64,000 nt of DNA from contig CANTUZ010000004.1 of the NCBI GenBank assembly GCA_947846985.1, forward strand, positions 56,273,672 to 56,337,671, written 5' to 3'. Below are positions 24,831 through 36,425 of the stretch, one piece after another. The DNA comes from Fratercula arctica. Taxonomy: Eukaryota > Chordata > Aves > Charadriiformes > Alcidae. The number at the start of each line of letters is the position of its first letter. Position 1 is the stretch's first letter. A model generated the notes under the pieces. That model worked only from the letters and a program-made list of their open reading frames with translations, was not told the DNA's origin and did no database searches. A program made the position numbers and the translations under genes.

Positions 24831-27800
24831 CTGCTGTGTTTCATACCACAGGTAGCACTGTGGGTGGGAGTTTGGTTTCCCGTGGGCGTCCTGGTGTCCT
24901 GGTGGAGGTGAAACTTGGCACAACACCAGAGCCCCAGCATAAGCAAGGCTTCAGGATGTTTGGGCACAAATGCCCACGTGCATGCAGGTAGCTGAGGAAA
25001 TTTCAGACCAAAGAAATTTTGCCTCCTGATTGTAACCACGCTGTAGGAGGACTTTTGGATTTTGGATGTGGGTATCTAAAGCCTACCTACAGTTCATTTT
25101 GGAAGCTGTAATCCTTTTTTTTTTTAAATAGTTTTATTTGTAGACAAGACTTCCTGAAACGAATTTATTTCAATAGTTTGCATTCTGCTAACACAGTGGA
25201 AGATACACTAACTTTCAAAAAAGGATTCAGTGTACTGCAAGCCAAGACAGTACAAGTTAGGATGAAAGCAAGAGTGTTCCAATAAAAATAAAACATATGG
25301 CAAAGAAATTACTCTACAAGCCTTTAGAGCTTGATAGGCGATGATATCCTTGTTACAGAGGTTTTAAATAATTCTGTGGAACTTAATTATACCCCTGCTA
25401 TAAAATTCGTTTAAAGTGGCAATAGGAAGGTTATCATTCTCTGCTCACTTCTATTCATTACTTAATGTCTCCAACTCAAGAATGATAATAAAAAAAAAAG
25501 AGTTCTTCCAAAAAATTTACTCAAAATTATTTTTCAATTTAATATCAGCTTTTTGATAAAACACTTTTCCCCTGGAAAGGTTGGCTGCTTTCCATAGATT
25601 TCTTTTCCCCACTAAAATGTTTTGGTTGAAAAGTTTATTTTGTTGATGATAAGTGGAAACTTTCACATGAAACTTCAGTAAAAACAGAAATGCATATCAT
25701 TTTAATTTATTTACCCTGGCCCCTATAGAACACCTAATAAATCCTACAGTCCTACCTTTTAAATTATATTTTAGTCCAGTGACAAAAGTGAACTGTTTAA
25801 GGAACTTTAGTGTTGGATCAAAAGTAGTGTTTTGCTGTTTTCATTTCCTGATGGTATTTTCTGATAACAGATTTAATTCTTTGCTGTATGTGATAAAATT
25901 TCAATTTTTTTCTGGCTACTCCTGTGTCAACAAAAATATTATTTGTTGGTATGGCTTTCCTATATTTAAATTAAAATTTAAAAATATTAGAAGTTTGAAT
26001 GGAGTGAAATACTGACTCCTTTCATATAAATTTAATAGGAAGAATTTCCATTGACTTCAGCAGCCTAGGATATGACTTATTATACATAAAGAGTTGACTT
26101 TCTCAATCCAGCCTCCAGAATTACTGTGCACTTTTTATGTGCATAGACTAATACTACCAAATGAACTTCCCAGCCAGGAAAGCTGTCTTAAGTTTGTCTC
26201 AGATGGAAGCCATTTTGCAAAGTTTAAGTTGTAGAAAACAGGAATTATATTTTTGATTGAAAAGAATCAGTAAAAATTCAGATGCTGGCCAGGTGTGGAA
26301 AGGACACTGACAAAACTAATAATTTTTTCCCACTGATGAAATATTTAAATCCTTTTTGTACAGGCCTCCTAATTTTCACTCACATATGGGGGAGAAGATC
26401 AAAGACAGGTTTGTTTTGATAAAATTAGAAGATGATCAAGGACTTACTGTAAAGCACTTTGATATTAAAGCGATAAGAGCACTAGAACTATCTAGGGAGA
26501 TGGAGATGGAAAACCTTCAAATATTGACTTGCCATTGAATTGGCTTATATTCATTCCTTACAAGAAATCTGCCTTAAATTTCTACGAAATACTAAAACTT
26601 TCCTGACTGAGAGCTGACTTCAAGGAACACAGGGGAAATGCATTTTAAAAAGTCTCAGATGAGAACAGAAACAGATTTTGAAGGGTATCTCTGTAATGAC
26701 TTTTGCTTGATATTATGCATCCACCAATAAAATTTCAGATGACTTTAAAGGGTCTGACCTTGGTTACTGGGTGCTAGCTACTTAACTTGCAGTTGAGTCT
26801 ACTGCTGAGGTCTTCAAAGAGATTTTACCAGGAAACCTTTTTTTTCAGATAGGTGGTACAAAAATGTGGTCATCATGAGAAGGGGAAAAGGGCAAGGGTA
26901 ATAGTAATGATGAATGGACATCAAGGGATCCAGGACAGAGGAGTAAATACTATTACAGAAAGGCCTGCTCCTCATAGAACTCAGATAATTTTCATCCATG
27001 TTAAAGTCATAGGAAAATGGGATTTATTAAATTGAATTTAATAAATTGAATTTAATTTGCAGTTGATGGCTAGTCAGAGGTAATATCTTGAAATTTCAAA
27101 GTAAGGTCAAAATGTACTTGACTTCTTGTCTTTTAAACTGCTCCTTTTTAGTGTCAAAAAAATTTAAACTTTAGAAGGGTTAGGCAAACCACTTTAGATC
27201 TTGTCTTCAGTGACCTAAAGCTATATTTTCTTTTTCTTTTTCCTTTGGGATAAAGTATGAGAGTTACCCTGTGTGTGAGTGAAGATAAAGGACTTTGGTT
27301 TTACATAGATTAGGAAGGGGTGAATTGCTGACCCTGGTGAATCACAGCCTCACAACTTTGCAGTGTCTTCTTTTCATTGTTTTTACCATAGTTTTTTCTA
27401 ACCACAGAGTACCTCAGAATTACCTTCAGTAAGATTTTCATGTTCTTTGTTGCTGAAATGAGTCTACAGGAACTCAAAGAGGCCAGAAGGATCTTACCTA
27501 ACCATCTGAAACTTGGAGCCAAAGTGCATTCAGTATTCAAAAGATGCCTTGGGACAACAGAGGTTATGTCTTAGTCCCAGGGAGTTTTTTACAATAGCAA
27601 AAGGATTGAGAACAAAAGGCAGCAAAGGCAGATTGAGCAACGGATCAGGGAAACTGCGTGGGCAGGAAACAGGATAGAGAGCAATTCTAAGTATCCACAT
27701 ACATGAGTTCTTGGCTGAAATACGCCTGGAGTACAGTATGCTGTTTTGAATATTTAATCATCACTTCTGTTGAAAGCTCAAACAATAAAAAATATGCAAA

Positions 27801-28299
27801 ATCTAGATAAAGGCAGATTAAGTTGATTCATTATTGCAGTCTAAAATAATCCATTCATTTCTGTTCTGCAAGGCCTTGCAGTTTTTTCCATGCAAGAAAT
27901 AAAACAGAGATTAGTATCGCTGTAACACTATAAAAGTCTTATGTAAGGTTTTATATTTGTAGACCTGAGATCAGAAATTTCCTTCACATGGTAATGCCAC
28001 TAACAACTTTTTAGAGGACATATTTTTCTTCTCTGGAAAGAACTCACTAGAGGACCAAGAATTTACTCTTAAGTAGTGCATATTTTTTGCAGTATATAAA
28101 CACTTCCCTAGGAATAAACTAATGAGCGTGCAGAATTCCAGTGTCTGTTTTAACATGACTAAATAATTTTAAGAGTAGGGCAGCTTTTCTCTACAGGCAC
28201 AATTCTTGAAAACCTTTCCAATAAGAATAGCATCAGACTGTAGTTTCACTTTGCAGGGTATGCTCAGATCCCATGTGGGCTGTGGGATTCAAGTTTTCT
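24831..28299. other. Unique noncoding DNA
   Basis: The first 200 bp after CR1 copy 1 are moderately GC-rich but match nothing I know. The rest is AT-rich with short frames only (for example 26356-26538 plus, 60 codons), none with a recognisable family. Confidence 0.55.
27023..27058. repeat. AT-rich tandem and mirror repeat
   Basis: TTTATTAAATTGAATTTAATAAA (27023-27045) is a 23-bp inverted repeat around a single central G, and the unit AAATTGAATTTAAT is repeated immediately downstream. A small local duplication. Confidence 0.7.
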
Positions 28300-28465
28300 A
28301 ATCCTGTGTGCGGTTTCTTTACGGAGCCCTGATGGTGGAGCTGATTTTTCTGCTGGGATTTACCTACACCCTGCCTGCAGTCTTCACCTCCAGGTTTCAC
28401 GTTGGTGTCCTGCGTCTGAACAAGTCTGGATTTGCCATCGCAGCTTGCCGCGTTGCCTTCCCCAG

Positions 28466-28510
28466 GCGAACGCTGGTGAAACCGTGACTTTTGCTAACAT
28501 CAAAGCACAG
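28466..28510 (+). other. Possible 45-bp internal exon
   Basis: A 45-bp block is bounded by a good acceptor (CCTTCCCCAG) and a strong donor (CACAG/GTGAGC). It is open in one frame as 15 codons (ANAGETVTFANIKAQ) and would keep phase if included in or skipped from a transcript. The upstream polypyrimidine stretch is short, and no partner exons are visible in the window, so this rests on splice strings alone. Confidence 0.2.
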
Positions 28511-28869
28511 GTGAGCCTGAGTTTCTCTCCAGACTATTCACAGATTCACACTATTTAGCCACAGTCTGAGATCAGAATTTCCAACAGAATACAAAGCTAA
28601 GAAAATTTCACATGGTGTCTGTTTCTACTGAAAGCTACTTTTAGCTCTAATAAGCATATTATGAACAAATATAGTCGGGACTTGGGCAAACAGCAAGTTT
28701 ATTTTACAAATAAACAAATCTACCTGACATTAATTTTTAATATAAGAACATAAACAGAGCCACCTACTCTGGGTCTTGTACGCCCACGCTTTCCAGGAGG
28801 ACAGGGAAGAATCACAGTTTTTAAAAGTGTCCTGCTGCTGCCATCTGGCCGCCAGCCTCCCGCTGAGCC

Positions 28870-28932
28870 GGATTGGCACTTGCAGAAGCAGCAGCCAGTC
28901 AGGGGAGGATCGCCTTCTACAAGTGCCGATTT
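28870..28932. other. Pre-miRNA-sized hairpin
   Basis: GGCACTTGCAGAAG (28875-28888) pairs with CTTCTACAAGTGCC (28914-28927) at 13 of 14 positions; the exception is C opposite A on the plus strand, G-U on the minus strand. In a plus-strand RNA, five further outer pairs form with G-U wobbles (GGATT with GATTT), giving a stem of about 19 pairs around a 25-nt loop. It lies in the CpG-enriched islet. Size and loop suit a small pre-miRNA, but the lower stem expected of a Drosha substrate is weak. The arms also contain inverted CACTTG E-box-like words, so a protein-binding site is an alternative. Confidence 0.3.
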
Positions 28933-29004
28933 AGTGCCTTAGGAGACAGATTGGTGATGACGCAAGGTAAAAGACTCTTGAAAGTACAGTAGAACAAGAG
29001 AAGT

Positions 29005-29048
29005 GAAGGGAGGGGAAAGGAAAGCAGAAAGGAGGGGAGGGGAAAGGA
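29005..29048 (+). repeat. Polypurine tract
   Basis: Forty-four bases are purine except for one C, built from GGGAGGGG, GGAAAGG and GGAGGGGAGGGG words. It has the potential to form a triplex or to bind GC-box/MAZ-type factors. It sits directly downstream of the CpG-enriched islet. Confidence 0.8.
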
Positions 29049-29087
29049 CCTGTTGACCGGACACCAGCTAGAGGAAAAGAGAAGAGG

Positions 29088-32000
29088 GTAAGTGAAAGAT
29101 GCTACACCAAAAAGAGGAATCTGAGAGGACTTTAGAATGATATCGGAATTATTATAGGATAGGAATAGGGGAAGACAAAGTCTGAATTTCAGTTTTCCTC
29201 AGTTTCTCTGACTATAAAATACTATATGCTTTCATGAGGTTTTCCAGGCCTGTTGTGCCCTAAGTGCAACATACAATTCTTCTACCCTGATCTTATTCAA
29301 ATAAATGATTTTGCCTTTAAATAAATATGCTGCTTTACATGAATGGTTTTGACATCACTGATTTGCAGTTCCATTGTGTGTGCTATTCAGGGATGAGGGA
29401 AGCAGAGAAGCAGTGAGGGTGGCCAGAGCCCAACAAAGAGTAGCATCCATATACATGTGTATTTGTGGGAATTAATTCAGTGCTGGCACTTCGACATTCA
29501 GATGAGTCAAACGACTTGCCCCAGATGATGCAGGTGAAGCTGTACATGCACAGAGGGGGCCTCTGAAGTTGTGGGCATTAAGTTCTCGTCGAGTTTAATT
29601 TAGGTCACTGGTGAAAGTCATTTACAAGTGTCAACTCTGGAGAGCCGTGAGAAAGCCACCCCACAACGTGACACTGTTAGTTATTTCTTCTGAGAGGAAA
29701 AGTCTTATTAAAACAGCAGGAATGCTGCAGTGTAATCAGACGTGGAGTGCATCATGCCTGTGTAGTGTCAGCAGACTTGCTCTGTGCTGTGCTAGGCATG
29801 GCTCTGCCTTCCTTCCCCAGCCCAGTGACATCTCTCTCTGCATGAAGTCTTGTGTCTAGCTGAGGCATTGCTGACATTAGGACACTCAGGCAAGTTCAGT
29901 TAAAACACAGCAGACCCCTGTGTGAAGGCTCTCTCTTAAAAGTGAAGAGGCTCCAGTTGCCTGCAGACGAGCTTGAATCTGTGAGCTTGAAACTGCTGGG
30001 CTCCAGCCTGAAAGGGTCCAAAGATGTCACTCCTTAGCTTAATTAGCCTTAACTTTTTGGAGATTGTCATATCATAAGAGCTTAAGCAGCAACATTAGCA
30101 TGGGGATTTCCTATTTGCTGTTCCTACCTGCTTATTTCTAGCCAAGACCACAGCATTTTGCCCTTTCAACTGTGACATATGAATAGCTGGGACCAGAACT
30201 GACACCTTCTTGCCTCAGGCCCCATGCTAGGAAGTGCCATGAACTGCATTTCCCCTGATTTTAGATTTCCTTGCACCAGGGCTAAATCAAACACCAGGGG
30301 AAAAGCATTATCAGTGTTCTTGTCAGGCTTTTGGAGAGAAAAATCCTTCTTATAAAAAAGAACAATTTCACATTCCATCAAAATTATTTTCTAGTAGCAA
30401 AAGGTAGGACAACTTAATCTGACAAAAACTCCATGCTGTTGTGACCAGACTGTTGGTGGTAGAAGAGCTAGTTTACAGCTAACTGGGGTCTCTCTACATA
30501 ACACTGCAGATTGCAGCATACTTATATCAAGAACAATTACTGAAAAAGTAGTGTCCTCAAGCATACCTTTAAACAGCTGTTTACTTGGGTTTGTCCCATT
30601 TTTTTGTTTGCTGTTTTCTAGGTTGGACAAACTCCTTTGGTCTTTGGAAAGTTGCAATAATTGTTCTCTGTATGAGCACTTCTAGGTGGTGATATCTATA
30701 TCAAGTAAGGCAGGGAGAGGACTCAAGTTTCCGTATCCCTGAGCAAATGTTTTAACCACTGAACTCTTCTCTAAGTCATGGAAACTGTGGGCACTGCTGT
30801 CAAACGAAGTTTGCTCGTTCATTTCAGTTTTCCTAGAGGCAGCTGCCTACCTTGAAAAGTTGGTGAGGCTTTAGGCATCTAATCCCTCGGAGCACTTCGA
30901 ATTGCCTGACATGAAGAAACTTCTTCCTCTCTTGAAGTCCAGGCGATGGTCGCGTAGAGGTGCCTGGCTTGCTCTGTGTGCTGTATTGCAAGGGTCGGAG
31001 AGAATTGGAAGGACTTTTATTCTACTCTGAATTCAGACCGCTTTCCTAAATCAAGGATTATCTCACCCTAAATAAAGGTAGATTTAGCCATTTTGTTACT
31101 GTTGTCATTTGCAAAGTCTTATTTTCTTATAATTATGTAACAAGCGATTTAGAGCAACATCTCATAATCTAAACAGTGAGCTGGCTATGGAAAACAGCCT
31201 AGGTATACCCCTTGCAAGCAATCTGCAAACTAAATAACATATATTAAGAGAATTCATATTAGGTTAATAATACTGTGGGCAATTTCCTTGAAGAGAAGGG
31301 AGTTTAAGACACATCCTCCTCTGGAGAACTTTGAAATATCTAGCAATAGGCAACTCCCTTCACAATGTTCAAATTTCATAGCTAGGCATGCTACAGTACC
31401 CTACAGCTAAAGCTCAGGAGCTCATTGTGCTAGACTGTATAAAAAACAGAACAAAAGGGATGTCATTTTGAGATAGACTTTGTGAACTACATTACAATTC
31501 ATAAATTGCATTTCATTTCACTAGAAAGTATTTTTCACAAGCAATTGGATCAACCATCATCCTCATTTTTTGCCTAATATTTACCATTTGATACCTTTCT
31601 CTGCCTCCTTATGCCTACGTCTCCAATCATCCATATAATTGCCACTAAGACCAAAGAAATGTCTCCTACAAATTTTAGGAGGTTTTAGCAAAGGCTGGTT
31701 TCACTGGATATTTTGTTGCCATCTGTGGGTTAAAACCTGCCACAGACGTGTGGCTGCAGAAGGGCAATATGACAACAGGTTAGGAATTTCATATCTTTAG
31801 TCCTTAGCTTCTTGGTTTTGAACTGCTTAAAGGCTTAGTACCTACTTAAAGACTTAGTGTTCACCCTAATCAAGAATGCTATGTGCTATGTGTCACAGTG
31901 CTATGCCTTCTAGACAATAATTTTGATTCCTGATTGTTATTTCAAACATATGCTCTGGGTGCCCAACTATTTGGCAAAACCTATTTAAGTGTGGTGGGCT

Positions 32001-33042
32001 CATCATCGTTGTCACATTACAGTACCTGAAATTGCTTTTATACAGAACTATCCATCTGGTCCTCTGCTTTATTTTATTCTTTGCTTATTTAGATCATAAT
32101 TACAGTTGTGGGTTATCAGGGTAACTAAACTTTGATATTGATCCTATGTGTAACATCTGTTGAGAGTGCCTGATCTGAATATAATTAGGCAGTTTGTTGT
32201 GTTTTATTCTGAGTTAGAGAATATTCTTGTGCAAGAACAATTTCATGTTTCTCAGGTGGCTGGTGTTTTAGTTCTGCAAATGGCACTTTGGGGTGGAAAC
32301 ATTAGCTGAAATTATAGTGTTACTTGTACGGTTCTCAATCATTCTGCTTTTACTGACTCCATGGACTATTATGAAATTACAGTTAATTTTGTCTCATGTC
32401 TTTCTAGACTAGAAATCTTTATATCTGTATGCAGAATGGTTTCATTTTACGCGTTTGAATGCTTTGGCTATGCTCTGCCCCTGAAGAGCCGAGGCAGTAT
32501 TTTACCGTCTTGAAACCAAATTCAGGCCCAGGAGGGTAGGGGTAACACTGTGATCATCCAGTCTGATGTCTGCTTTGCAGTCTGCCTTTACTTACTGCAC
32601 TAATTACCTCAGTAAAGGGAATTCTCCTCTTCCATTTAAGTGGGTAATGCAGTTGCAACTGAATTGTAGCCCAACTGAGTTATCAGCCAAGCGACAGAGA
32701 AGAGGGGGAAATTCAGTTTTACCCATTTAAATGTTCTTTCTCGCAAAACACTTCTGTCACCCAGCTGGTAGGGACTTACAGAGTTTAAAACAGATTTATA
32801 ATTTCCAGACCCCCAGCAATTAGAAAGACCCTTCACTGAAATCTTTTATGTTAAAACTACATTCTTCACAACATTTTCTGCAGTATTCACAACAAAATGT
32901 ATTATGATTGGATTGTGTTGCCACAGTGGAAACTGAGACATTTAAGAAGAGAAGAATAACATATGTTATTAACATTGTGGCCCAGGACAGAAAAAAACAT
33001 AGTAAGCCTCATTTCAGGCCAGCTTTTCTTCTGCTCATCCTT
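29088..33042. other. Unique noncoding DNA
   Basis: No gene or transposable element is confidently recognised. Frames are all below 90 codons. A string near 32546 (GATCATCCAGTCTGATGTC) faintly resembles an old CR1 3' end in minus orientation, but is too short to annotate. Confidence 0.5.
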
Positions 33043-33086
33043 TACTAATGTTCCCATGCATTCATTTTTGTCATTTTTCTTCCTAG

Positions 33087-33211
33087 AAAAATTACCTCTG
33101 AAACAATTTGAATTCACAGACAACATATACATGGTGCATGGACCTCGCTTTTCTGGTATTAGCTCAAGAGATCAGATGAAAATGCCTGGACATCATGTGG
33201 ATCGGAACTGA
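33087..33211 (+). other. Possible terminal coding exon, 40 codons
   Basis: A textbook branch-point string TACTAAT (33043-33049), a long T-rich tract and TTCTTCCTAG/AAAA (acceptor AG at 33085-33086) precede a frame that runs 40 codons to a TGA at 33209-33211. In this frame the exon would begin with the last two bases of a codon split by the intron. The translation is mixed and protein-like (for example QFEFTDNIYMVHGPRFSG, ending GHHVDRN). I do not recognise the protein. A strong donor-like string (TTTG/GTAAGTAT) lies about 410 bp past the stop, so a noncoding exon is also possible. The branch point is about 38 nt from the acceptor, a normal distance. Confidence 0.3.
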
Positions 33212-36200
33212 AAGTGCTACAACACATTTGCACATCTCTGGCCAAGAATAAGCACATTTTATTTGGACTGTGGCTCTTTTCAAACAAGGCCTACTTTCAC
33301 GATACCTCTATTATTAGCCAAATTAAAAACCAACCAAACAACCAGACAGGCAAAAAAACATTGCAAAATATTTTTGTGATTTTCTTCGAACTGGAGCTAT
33401 TGTCACGCTGTTTGCCTTTTGTCTCATGTCCAACCATTTACCTTCATTGTGGTTGCACCACTCATATTAACAGCTTAGAGAGCTATACGTTATAACAAAA
33501 TGACTGCAGAGTTTACAGCCACAGCTGTTGAATAATGGCGTACTTCTTTGTAGTCAAACTTTGCAGACTTCTGCAAAAATATCTAAAAGTTCCCTGATTT
33601 CTTGGACATTTATAACACACATTTGGTAAGTATCTCACATAAGTTTATTTGGGATTTGCAAGACATTTGCCTTGCAACTGAGAAATGTAATTAGCACTTA
33701 GAAGTGAATGCAGTTCCCAGCTTTCCTGAGGACTGCCTGTGGATGGCGAGAAGAGATGAAGAGCCACATTCAGTTAGCTGTGCCTTAGCTCTTACTGGTG
33801 TTCTACGTACAATGGATTAGTGAGAAATTCAAGCCACCTACTCGCCAGGTACCCAGACATGCTGTACAGTCAAAGAAGAGAGGTAGTTATGACACCTAAG
33901 CCAGCTGCTGGCGATTGTTGGTCTGCTGACAAGAGATTCCCTTTCTTAGGGGGTTCCTTTCTCAAGGTGTGCTGTCTCTCCAGCTCCTAAACCAAGAGAT
34001 AATATAAACATACATTGCATATGCATTTTGGGCCTCAGTTCTCAGGTTTTTTTGTGTAGTAATTGGTAACAGTTTCTACAGACTGATAATTGACATGTAT
34101 TTACTACAGAAATGTGGAATACAAGTCTAATTCATTTGAAGAAATGTGGGAAAATCTATTTGGCAATGCCCTTTTGATTGCTGTTTTCATGTTGCGAAAA
34201 TGTGGCAGCATGTTCTTTTGGTGGATGTTGCATTTTGCAGGAATGTGTCCTTTCTTTGAATGATAACATTTTATATTTCTCTGTTCCCAGGTCTTGCTTC
34301 TTTCTCTTTTGTTGTCTATTAGGGTAAATACATTCAGTACAAGAAGATTAATTGAACATTGGGAAATGTTATAAATTCTGGAAGATATTTGGCTATTTAT
34401 CAGTGAGACAATAGATTGTCTTTTTTAACCTATAAAGGAAAATGATTTATTTGGAAAATGAAAATTCAGTCATCCTTCACTGTTTCAGTTATGCAGTGAT
34501 CCAAAGTCCTCTATTGGATTAAAAATGGCTAAAAGCTTGCTCCCTCTATTTTTCAGATCTTTTGGTATTTGTTGCTTGTTTTTTTAAAGTGAAATTGAAG
34601 CCTGAGAATTGACTGTCCACATTGCTTTTATGCAGGTTGACCCCTTCCAAAAAGGTCAAATTAAGGCAGAATCAGAACAGCAGAGAAACTGGAGAACCAG
34701 CTATGCACCTTGGTATCCCTTGGTCACCACTGGGTTGCCTGTACTTCGCCAACGAGGGTAAAGCACATATATTTTAATGGAAACTGCATTCAAGAGTAAC
34801 CAAATGTAATTCTGATTAAATCAATGAAAGAAAGTGTGAGTAAACCATAAAAATCCTCAGACTTCAATTGCCGTGAAAAGAGATGTCCACAACAGTGAAT
34901 TTATTTTACTGTGTATTAATAACTCTAATTTCTGAGGAGAGAGATGTACAGCACATAAAGCCAGGTGGTTCTTTCTTACTGATTTGTTTTCTTTATTGAC
35001 TTTAGTGAAGTGTAGGTGGCATTCATCACTGCTGTGGATGGCTTGGACTAACTCACATTTCACATGTAACTTATGTCAGATTTGAAATAGATTTAATTTG
35101 ATCTTTTTAGGGAAGGCGTTTAGAAGGATGTTGCATGCGCTGAATGGCCCATATTTTCTTTTTTTGATGTCTTATGTTATAGCTTGCAGCAGGTCTGTTC
35201 CCCAAATCATGTAAATTCAGGAGTTGTTCCCACATCATCTGTTGCCCCCAAGTACTGAAAACTGATGGGGTGTTTCCTATGAATCGGGGAGGAAAAAAAA
35301 AAAAGTTGAAATCAGAAGGCTAAGTAATTTAGCCCTGAAATTCTTCACTCAGTACTCTGCAGAACATGCCAAAGAGACTCACTTTTCAGCTACTTATCCA
35401 GGCTCAAGGGACCAAATACCTCATAATGGGAAAGGTGTTAGATTATGACGAGTGGAACTGAATGAGTTGTGACACAGCCGCATGCATTTGAAAGGACAGT
35501 AACTAAGTATACACCATTTAACATTTAATCTAAAACAGGGCTTCCCCACATATTTGCCTGAATGGCAACATAGTGTGAAAATTTGGAGGGCTGTAAGAAA
35601 GAGCTATAAAAATGTACTGACATAAGACATTTGCTGTTTTCCTGGAAGGAGGAACAAAAGTCCCAATGCATAAAATGTTAAGTGAAATCCAACTTGGTTA
35701 CTGAAACTGCACTCAAGTGTTTGTAGAATAGAGAATTACATTTTTCCACTCTATCAAATTGTCTAATAATAATAGCAGCTGTCTTTTAAATGCTACAAAT
35801 CAACCTGTCACTTCCTATCATGCAATTTGATTGTTACATTTCCTTTCTCTTTAGAAGAGCCTTGTGGGATTAGGGTGGAACAAGAACTGTCAATTTATGA
35901 CAAGAAACATTTCTTATTCAAAGTCGCAAAACTCACAGTAGGTGATGAGATCTGGAAGAAAGCCGTCTGTGGTGCTCCCCATGAGATTAACAAACTGTGG
36001 AAATTGTTGATATTTCCTATATTAAAATTTATACAGCAAGGACAGTCCATGGTGTTAAAGCAAAACTGGAGTTTTCAAATAGTCGTATTAAATTGAAACC
36101 AAATTCCCTTTCCTCAGTTGTAAAAGAGCGAGAGGGATTTCAGATTATGTCGCTTTTCTATGCATAAGGGCAACTAAAGAGGCAGCTACTGTCTTTTAAA

Positions 36201-36308
36201 GAATATCTGAAGAAATAAGATTAACTTTTAAACACTGTACTCCTGGTCTCTCTTTGATATTACTTTTGCTTTAGAGTCTTTGAGACCTTCAGCTGAAGAG
36301 CGTCATTT
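33212..36308. other. Unique noncoding DNA
   Basis: No gene is recognised. An acceptor-like TTTCCTTTCTCTTTAG ends at 35854 and leads into an open plus-strand frame to 36096 (EEPCGIRVEQELSIYDKK and onward) with no recognisable family and no convincing donor; it is discussed under findings. Confidence 0.5.
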
Positions 36309-36425
36309 AGAATCATAAAATAATTTAGGGTAGAAGGAAGCTTTGGAGATCATCTGGTCCAACCTCCTACTTGAAGCAAAGCCAACTTTTAAGTTAGATT
36401 GAACTTCAAGGAATCCCTAAACATT
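36309..36425 (-). mobile_element. CR1 LINE 3' tail fragment, minus strand
   Basis: Read on the plus strand this is the reverse complement of a CR1 3' end: AGAATCATAAAATAATTTAGGG, then TAGAAGGAAGCTTTGGAGATCATCTGGTCCAACCTCCT, matching the diagnostic octamer tail and GGTTGGA...GATGATCT block. The inner part (36375-36425) is more diverged. Only the 3' untranslated region and possibly a few terminal ORF2 bases remain. It is older than the two plus-strand copies. Confidence 0.82.

Larger units (their letters stand above)
28310..28963. promoter_or_regulatory. CpG-enriched islet with exon/promoter-like signals
   Basis: I count 19 CpG in about 650 bp, in two clusters (10 in 28310-28485 and 8 in 28780-28963). 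Most 650-bp stretches of this window have only a few. Both clusters are also GC-rich. The islet contains consensus-like splice sites, a stable hairpin (28870-28932), a CRE-like TGATGACGCA just before a donor-like AAG/GTAAAA at 28966, and is followed by a polypurine tract and another donor-like GAGG/GTAAGT at 29087/29088. This is a plausible weak CpG-island promoter or alternative first exon on the plus strand. No TATA box or coding start is evident. It could instead be a recent insertion or a conserved enhancer. Confidence 0.35.

Noticed and set aside
32540..32590. Possible old CR1 3' end (GATCATCCAGTCTGATGTC)
   Set aside because: Only about 20 bases resemble the remembered consensus and the flanks do not continue the match.
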